From positions 47,660,723 through 47,724,722 of the forward strand of contig OX465584.1 of NCBI GenBank assembly GCA_950022655.1: a stretch of 64,000 nucleotides of DNA, given 5' to 3'. The notes below the pieces were generated by a model. That model did not search any database. It saw nothing but the letters and a program-made list of their open reading frames with translations, and was not told where the DNA came from. This DNA is from Alentia gelatinosa (taxonomy: Eukaryota; Annelida; Polychaeta; Phyllodocida; Polynoidae). The position numbers were made by a program, and so were the translations under genes. This document shows positions 1 through 9,200 of the stretch, piece after piece. The number at the start of each line of letters is the position of its first letter. Within the stretch, counting starts at the first letter, position 1.

Positions 1-142
1 AAAGTAGGTCTATTAGAACATATTGAGTGTTGAACTCTCTAACAAACAGAGCTACTAATCTATTGTTAGAGTCGTGGTGGAGAAATGTTGATGATAGAGT
101 TATGGTGCAATCTATTGAGTTTTATGTTTCTTTATTTAACAG

Positions 143-218
143 ACTTACAGCAGATGTCCAAGACTTTAAAAGTTCGTTCAAGATGTGCATTTCTCAGGGC
201 CTCAGGAGCGCCACTCAG
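143..218 (+). CDS. ABCB8: ABCB8 exon a (first in window)
   Basis: It reads [20 protein letters not shown] and then RSATQ, the cytoplasmic loop typical of ABCB8-type half transporters. The acceptor is tttaacag at 135-142 and the donor is gtatat at 219. The first base completes a codon from an exon outside the window, and the exon ends in phase 0. Confidence 0.88.
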
Positions 219-3200
219 GTATATTTTTAATAACTACTCTACAGATGAATCCTCAATGTTTCTTGTAGTTTTTTTAACATTATTCTATAGGCGTGACATT
301 GAAAAAGGAAAGGGGATCTTCAAAAATGCTTGATAATTTGAATAAAGTTCGAGCACCGTTTTTGTCAATTGTAATCATCAGATGAGGAAATAAAAGTGTA
401 ATGCTGAAGAGAAGTTGAAATCGAAGATAATGACAACTTAAATACTGGAACAGCAGTTTTGAGACCCCCAACAAATCAAGTAATTACGAATTTTATCATG
501 GTCATTCTAATTTTGGCCATTGTTACTTATTGTAGGTGTATGGGGTTGACTCTCTATGGTTACATATTGTAGGTGGTGGGGTGTGCAGGACTCAGTGGCT
601 GTAGGTGATGGGATGTGCGGGGTCGTTGACTGTCTATGGCTATTTGTTGTAGGTGGTGGGATGTGCGGGGTCGTTGACTGTCTATGGCTATTTGTTGTAG
701 GTGGTGGGATGTGCGGGGTCGTTGACTGTCTATGGCTATTTGTTGTAGATGGTGGGATGTGCGGGGTCTTTGACTGTCTATGGCTATTTGTTGTAGGTGG
801 TGGGATGTGCGGGGTCGTTAACTGTCTATGGCTATTTGTTGTAGGTGGTGGGATGTGCGGGGTTGTTGACTGTCTATGGCTATCTGTTGTAGGTGGTGGG
901 ATGTGCGGGGTCGTTGACTGTCTATGGCTATTTGTTCTAGGTGGTGGGATGTGCGGGGTCGTTGACTGTCTATGGCTATTTGTTGTAGATGGTGGGATGT
1001 GTGGGGGTTATTGACTGTCTATGGCTATTTGTTGTAGGTGGTGGGATGTGCGGGGTTTATTGACTGTCTATGGCTATTTGTTGTAAGTGGTGGGATGTGC
1101 GGGGTCATTGACTGTCTATGGCTATTTGTTGTAGATGGTGGGATGTGAGAGGTCGTTGACTGTCTATGGCTATTTGTTGTAGGTGGTGGGATGTGCGGGG
1201 TCGTTGACTGTCTATGGCTATTTGTTGTAGGTGGTGGGATGTGAGGTGTCATTGACTGTCTATGGCTATTTGTTGTAAGTGGTGGGATGTGAGAGGTCGT
1301 TGACTGTCTATGGCTATTTGTTGTAGGTGGTGGGATGTGAGGGGTCGTTGACTGTCTATGGCTATTTGTTGTAGGTGGTGGGATGTGCGGGGTCTTTGAC
1401 TGTCTATGGCTATTTGTTGTAGGTGGTGGGATGTGCGGGGTCGTTGGTGATCATCTCCCCCAAGCTTACAACACTGCTGTTCGTTGTTGTCCCGGCCATC
1501 ATCCTGACAGGTACAGGGATTGGCTCCCTGCTCCGGAAACTCAGCCGTTTAGCTCAAGCTCAGGTTAGTACCAGTTTTTATCATCCACCTAATACAAAAT
1601 ATAGACCTTCTTCACACTGGCGCCATCTTGTAATGGCCGCCAAAGTAGGTCACATGAAAATGAGGCGTGCGATTTGACTCCTGTGCGTTTTGTAGGGGAG
1701 AACACTATTTTTTTCCAAGTCGGAAAATGAGAATTTTTCTTGTGTTGTGAATAACAGGCTGATCTGTATAAGTAAAGCATTGTTAGAAAGCTAAGACTCT
1801 GGTCTATTCGTTGATATGCATATTAGATACCTATACCTTGGCTAAGATTTCCCGTAAAAGCTTGAACATCGGAATTTGTTTGCTAAAAAATATTAACACA
1901 TATTACCTTCCTGTATTTACAGGGATTTCATGAAAAATCTATCGTGATGACCTATATAAATTACCATCCTATCTTCTTCGGTAGTTCAAGACAAATAAAA
2001 TGGTACCAAGCTGTGACAGATATTTCCTGAGGTAATGAAACATTATGATAGATGACAAATAATTCAGAAGACTAAAAATGTGATTTTCTGTGGAATCATA
2101 AAATCATTAAGGTACAGGAAACAAATAGAAATATTCTCTGTGAATATTTCTTAAATTAAAAGGGGTTTAGTAGGTTAATTTTGAGAGAATTGAAGAAAAC
2201 CATATTTTCCAGTAAATTACCTATATAAATCAGCAAATGTAAATAGGCCCATTTTACATAGTGGGTTAGAACAAATTAGAAAATATTATATTTCGTTCAT
2301 CTAGTATTCAGGGATGTCAGTTGGGGTCAGAATTAAACGAGGAAATATTTTTCCTGGCAATACAGGGTTAGACATTAGATCTATATACATCAAAAAGACC
2401 TGAAATTTAATAGATACAAATAACATTATCTCTACGGACCATGGGTCTGGAGGCAGGTTAATTGGGGAATCTATGAGTCATGGCTGATTTGAGTATTTTT
2501 TAATTGTTATGTGCATTTTACACAAGAAGAAGGGATTTCTTTTTCCAAAATGAAAACACGGAATTCCGCAGAAACAAGGAAAACTGACATCCCTGAACTG
2601 TATTAGAGTATGTCCCAAAGAACCAATTTGAAGGGATACATGCCAATATTCAAAGATTCCCTTGAATGGTTCTAGCAGCTACAATATGGCCTAGTCCAGT
2701 GTTTTCACACCTTGTTCCAGAAGTCAAGACTCTCCACTCAGGTGCTATGAGGAGGTGTGATAGAAAAACAAACTGTGAAAAAAACGGGCTGTGTCTGTGA
2801 ATTCATGCCTTTACACATAGGCACCCACTGCACTGTGAAGCCACACCAGGTCGCACGCCTCGTTTTAGATTAGCACAGACACGCTGGTTCTCGGCGAGTG
2901 GTGCGCAGTTATATAAGACCAGCGCGGCCCGTTATCAAGGCGATCGTCGCGCCACGCTAATGTGCAATAGGTGAATGACTTTCGGTCTCGACTGGGAGCC
3001 GTTCTTCCTCTCGGTCCCGCTTTAGTATGCAATGGTTTTATAAATGAGCGGCAGGGTCATCAATATCAATAATGAAGAGATGACAAAGAATGGGTCTTTG
3101 AGTAGCACTAAGAACATTTCCATTGAGAGTAGGTTGTTTCGAGAATCTGATAGCAACTATTATTAATGAGCTAAATGATATTAGCAATTTTTGGCAGTCA

Positions 3201-6200
3201 GATCATACCATATTAGAGTTATATAAAGGTGTTGGATATTAGCCTGGATTTCAACCTTAATTGCCCCTTGTAAAATGCAGCATGATACCTCCAGGCATTC
3301 CTGTGGGTACTGCAGCATGGTGCCTCCAGGCATCATAGACTAGTGGCATGATCGATACAAAACTTTAATAGACATAGACATACACATCACGTTATAAAGC
3401 ATGTGACAATGTATGTGACAAGAGGCGCCTGTGGTGATAAGGGTGTAATGCCGTACAGCGGTACTGGGTCCTGCCGGAAAAGGGTTAAAATTATTTATAA
3501 ATTTCTGTTATTCTCTGAAGGTGGCCACATCTACGGCCGTGGCTGACGAGGCAGTGGGCAACGTGCGGACCGTCAGAGCTTTCGCCATGGAAACCAAAGA
3601 GATGGAGTAAGTTTTCAACCCTTTGTCCCTGCTAAAAATTTTCCTAATTACATTCATAATGACGTTAGATTTAATCTATACTTCTCATAAAATTCATAGA
3701 ATTATATGAACTCGATACCTGAAATACTACCTTTATAATGGGGTAATGAGATCGAATTATATCAAATGGATGGAAGGGATATACCTCCTGTATAATGGCC
3801 TAATGACATAAAATCATATCAAATTGATAGAAGGGAAATTGTTTCTGTATGATGGGGTAATGGGATAAAACCATGCTAAATCGGCAGAAGGGTAATATTA
3901 CCTGTTTAATGGGGTACTGATATAAATACTACCCGTATTATGGGTTGATGATTGAAATAGACCTCACAGATATTTATGTTTTGTTCCAGGTTGTTTGACC
4001 AAGAAGTGGACAAATCGGAGAAACTTAACAAACTTCTTGGGATGGGCATTGGTGCTTTCCAAGGTCTCTCCAACCTAGCTCTAAATGGTAATATTGTGTT
4101 TATTATCACTTGTTTACATTGAATATTTTGTAGAAACCGAATGAGCGGTAGTGGTGTTAGTGTTTATTGCACGATGGGCTTGTCACATATTGCTGCGCAG
4201 GGCTTTAGCTGAGCACAGTGAGTTGTCGACCTTACCGGAGTGCGATGAACACTAACACTACTAAATCGAGTCAGTTTAGTATTTATCCTACCCTGTTTCC
4301 AATAATTCATTTGTTACCCTCATGCAAGGAATAACACTTTACTGCACACCCGCCCGAATACAGTCAGCAATGTTAAGCCTATGGCGTTTTTTATTAGGGG
4401 TAGGCAAATGTACATGCTATGTATAGATGTACTATAATTTTATGAGGAAACATAGTTACTGAGCCTGCACTGATGGCCGTTTGAGGTCTTTCATCCCTTA
4501 ACTACGGCCCGGCGCCATAGGCGAAGAGCCATATATATGGGATGAAATACTGATAACTGCCATCACAATGGAGGAATTATGTTTTCTTGTTATTATATAC
4601 CTGAAAAATCAGGAAAAAACCGCCTTTTTATGAGCAGCCCAACAGTGGGCCAGAACATTCCTTATACTGCACCCCAGGAGTCGGCTGTATTTCATAGAAC
4701 TACGGGCACAGGTGTATATATACGCACAGGCATACATATAATGATACCCAGAATGATGTGTGTATTGTGTTGGTAATCTAAGTAGTACTTATCACTGGAC
4801 TTGTATTATAATGATTATGTTTATTCAACTAAGCGTTCATCCATGAAGTACGTACGCACTGGGTGGTGGTGGTGGAGGGGGGGGTTTACAAAATTTCGGA
4901 AATTTTGCGTATGCTCCTTCTTTGTCCTATTGTATACAAGACCGAGAGGTAACAATGTTCAGAAATTCTGCTGACATACTTTATGGATGGCCCCTAATCT
5001 CTAATCACAAACAATCAACTCGAATGTGGGTGTTCTGGTAAAAGCGTGCAGCATTGTCTTTCAGGCATCGTGCTCGGCACACTCTATGTAGGTGGATCCC
5101 TCATGGCGGAAGGCGCTCTCAAACCGGGAGATCTCATGTCATTCCTCATCGCCACACAGACTGTCCAAAGGTGAGACCTAACAAAGAGATGGCAATTTTC
5201 CACCTTTCCAAGTATAAATGGAGCCTCATTCTCACCATTAAACAGTAGTTCAAACTTCTTCACATACCCCTGCTACTTTCCATGGTACTAAGAAGAACGC
5301 TCATATAGGCGAATGTACATCGTCTTTATTTACTACTGAATTTAGAGAAAAAAGGTCAACAACGATGTGTTTTCAATGTTATCTCAGTCTCTCTGATGCC
5401 GTTTCTACTTAGTATTAACTGAACGTTGATTTTATATGATTTGAATCATTTTGGCAGGTCTCTGGCTCAGATGTCACTTTTGTTCGGTCAGGCAGTACGT
5501 GGATTCAGTGCTGGGGCCAGAGTGTTTGAGGTCAGTATCATCGTCCGCTAAAACGTATTAACAGTCCGTCCAAGGAAAGGAATATTAAATCCTTTCCTAG
5601 GACGTATCTTATATGTGCACTTCAAAATCTGTGATGTATCATTTTTTTATAAGGCACTTTCTAATATTGACAGTCAGACGTGGCCTTGTGCGTAACGCTA
5701 CCACAATGTTCTCCTAACGCTCTGCACCTCACGAAGTCGGCTTTCGCCGGTCACTAGACGTTAAACCCGTTCTCATTGGTCGGCGTTCACCTTGCTCGGC
5801 TGTGAGACGTGTCCTGATTGGTACGGGCTGGTACACAATACTTGTTGCCCTGGCTATGACCTAGATCGCGCTCTGCTGTGAATCAGCTGAGAGGGACTGA
5901 CCATTTTGTGATCAGTAGTGGGGGGAAGTCATTTGTGTTGTATGGGGGGGGCCGTAACGTTACTTGGGACGTATGTTTCGGCCTCTCCCTGGACACTACG
6001 GGGTGAGAAAATTGTGGTTTCAAAACTTACTGTTTCTCATCAGGCGTGGCACTCGTTTGGAGTTCTTTGTGTGTGGTTGGTCCCATTCGGGGGATTTATA
6101 TGTGGAAAAGTTCGTCGCTTGCGGCTGCCGCGACCTACTTAGGCTAGTGTTTCTTTTGGGCTTGCACTTGACAAGGCCGTGAGGTAAGAGTTAGGAGTCC

Positions 6201-9200
6201 AGATAGTGTCTGGCTTTTATAGGATGCTGTAAAAAAAAATTTTTCTCGTCGGTCGACGGCAACGCCGCACGGACAGAAATCTTTTTGAACCACTTTCTAA
6301 TATTATATACCTATGTGCGCAAGCCTTTGAAACACTACCGCTGCTGGAAGTGCAGTATAAGTGATATTCGGGCTCACTGTGACGTAGTGAATTGGCCATG
6401 AAATGACTTTGTAAATGAATTGAATGCCATTTTCCATTAATTTTAGGTATATAGTAAAATAAAAACCCACAGTGACTGAATCTTTAAGGATGCTATTCTC
6501 AGATTTTAATGCAATAGATAGATATCTTCCTCCGGCGATAGGGATACATTTGATATTGTACAAAACAAAACAAAAACGAATGGCCATTCCTACATGCTCA
6601 GTAACCACGTTTTCTTTTATCATTATACACCAGTGTGCAAATGTCTAGGAAATACCACCACCAGCTAGGGGTGCAGTATAATTAATGTTCGGGCTCACTT
6701 TGATGTAGTGAATTGGCCATAAAGGCATGACTTTGTAAGTGGATTAAATGGCCTTAATGTCTAGGTATATAATTTATATAGGGATGCATAGACGTGAAGT
6801 TTACATGTTGTTATCGTGACAGTACATGGAGCTGCTGCCGACGATCCCACTTACAGGCGGTAAGCGCATCGCCTACCACACCCTCCACGGCCAGGTCGAG
6901 TTCGAGAACGTCTCCTTCTCCTACCCTACCCGACCTGAACAGGTGAGTGACGCCACATGAAAAGGACAGGGTTAACTTAACCTGAGGCAACCTGATTCAG
7001 ACACAGCCAGCGGTACACAAGGTTAAAACGAGCGAGAAAAAATAATACTTTCTCTGATGTCATTTGCTATTACTTCTTTCTTGAAAGGCCATCTTAAGAT
7101 TTGAATAGATATTTATTGACATGAAGATCTCTTGTGTTTGCTGAATAACACAATGTGAAAGCGAAGATCTTGTGGATTTTTATTATCTCTTTTTCTGAAT
7201 GCTGGCAGATAAGGAGATAGACCTTTAAAGACGAATCTCATAACATGGTGTACATGATCTATTTTATCATGGTCAATTCGATTACATTTTCTTTCAATTT
7301 CTTGAAACTTCTAACATATTTCTTGTATGGGGCTATCCATAAAGTATCTACGCAATATCTCTGAAATTTTGGACCCCACCACCCCTGCCAATCTTATAGG
7401 CAATAGGCCAAAGAGGGAGCATACGCAAATTTTCCAAAATGGATGGCCCTTATTAGACGCTGTGTTGTGCTTGCGTGAAACTGATGAATCTCCATTAAAT
7501 TGTTGTTTTCATCTACCCCCACCAGATGGTGCTGAAGGACTTCAACCTCAAGTTGCCGGCTGGCCGTATGGTGGCACTGTGCGGGCTTTCCGGTGGTGGT
7601 AAGGGGCACTTTCTGTCTCAATATCGTGTTATTCATAGATCAAGGTTACAGCTTGAAGCTTACTTTTTCACCACATTGGTTACCAAATAGCTTTATAAAA
7701 TCGAAAGCAGATGTTTGACGAGTTGATGAGATTTCTGTAACACTACCCATTTTGAATCAGCATTTCTGTATCGTATCGTCATTACAGGCAAATCAACCAT
7801 AGGAGCGTTGATAGAGCGCTTTTATGACGTCACAGCAGGACGCATCACGGTGGACGGAAATGACGTCACTGAACTTGACCCACAATGGCTGCGTGGCAGT
7901 GCTATTGGTTACATCAACCAGGTCAGTAACCGGCACAGAGCGTACCCTGCATGGGGGCCGCCATTAGTCACGACACGTGACATGTCGTCGGATGGAGCGA
8001 CAGTCCCACCCAAAATTGTTGTCTCTCTATCCGATTTTCTGAGTTGCTCCGAGAGCAGACACCAGAATCCCCACTGTTATAGTTCTCCCGGAGAATGCTT
8101 GTAAATCAGTCAAACGTAGGCAAGGTTTAGATAATGCCGAACAAACACTTTGTCGCGTTTCCTATCCATTGTAACAGGTCCGTGCTTGGAGATGAAGTAC
8201 ACGGTGTTTTATCACCATTTATAGCACTCTTTCCATTTCCAGTGTGTAAAGTGTTAAATCTACTCTGCAGAACAATAGTGACGTTTTCATAGCTGTTGAC
8301 ATCCCTTACCGGAAGTAGTACATTGACTAAGTGGAAGCGCCCCCATTTAGCAGGGCTCTGTTGCCTTCTTGTCTTTCTCTGGGGAGAATTTGAGAACCGA
8401 ATTGAAATCTCGGCAAAATCTAATTCGTTCACGTGACCTGTTCATTTTCTCGTTTGTATTTTGAAGGAGCCTGTTCTGTTTGCCACAACCATCAGGGAGA
8501 ATATACGCTACGGGAAGCCTGACGCTACAGACCAACAGGTGGGAAAGCCATGTCAAATCCATCAGTTTAAACAATATTGTACACTTGGCATTTTTATTAT
8601 GATGATATTTAGCCAATTTTTTTATCACATTTTTGAACATTTTCTGGAGAACGGAACTTCATGTTGTTGTTATTACAGGTAGAAGAGGCAGCTCGGCTGG
8701 CCAATGCACATGACTTCATCAACCAGTTCCCCGCCGGCTACAACACGGTTCTTGGGGAGCGCGGCGTGACCGTGTCGGGCGGACAGAAGCAGCGTATTGC
8801 CATCGCACGCGCACTCATCAAGAACCCGGCCATCCTGATTCTTGACGAGGCCACCAGGTGAGCACGTCCGGTACATTTAGGTCAAGGTGGTGGTGAGCAC
8901 ACGGACAGTTGACACCTCACTGTGTGTGACGCTGTGTCTGTGTCCTATCAGTGACCTGCGGAGTCACAGCATGTCTATGTGTGGGTGGTATGTAGCTGAA
9001 TGTAGTGATATGATACCTCGCGATGCCTAAATGATGTGTCTGTACCCTATCATTGCCCTGGATGCTGAGTCAGGGCATGTCTAAGAGTGTGAGTGGTATC
9101 TAGTTGAATGTGGAGATATGGCGAAACCTCGCTATGTCTAACGCTGTGTCTGTATTCTATCATTGCTCTCAATGCTGAGTCAGAGCGTGTCTATAGGTGT

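Noticed and set aside
556..1252. Long periodic open frames on both strands over the 48-bp array
   Set aside because: They exist only because the unit is a multiple of three. The sequence is an intronic repeat with no start context or family.
520..1446. CRISPR-like array
   Set aside because: The units are directly adjacent tandem copies without unique spacers, and the host is a eukaryote. The same holds for 59850-61275.
5918..6182. Overlapping plus-strand frames in an ABCB8 intron
   Set aside because: ABCB8 exons on either side join in phase without them, and the translations show no conserved motif.
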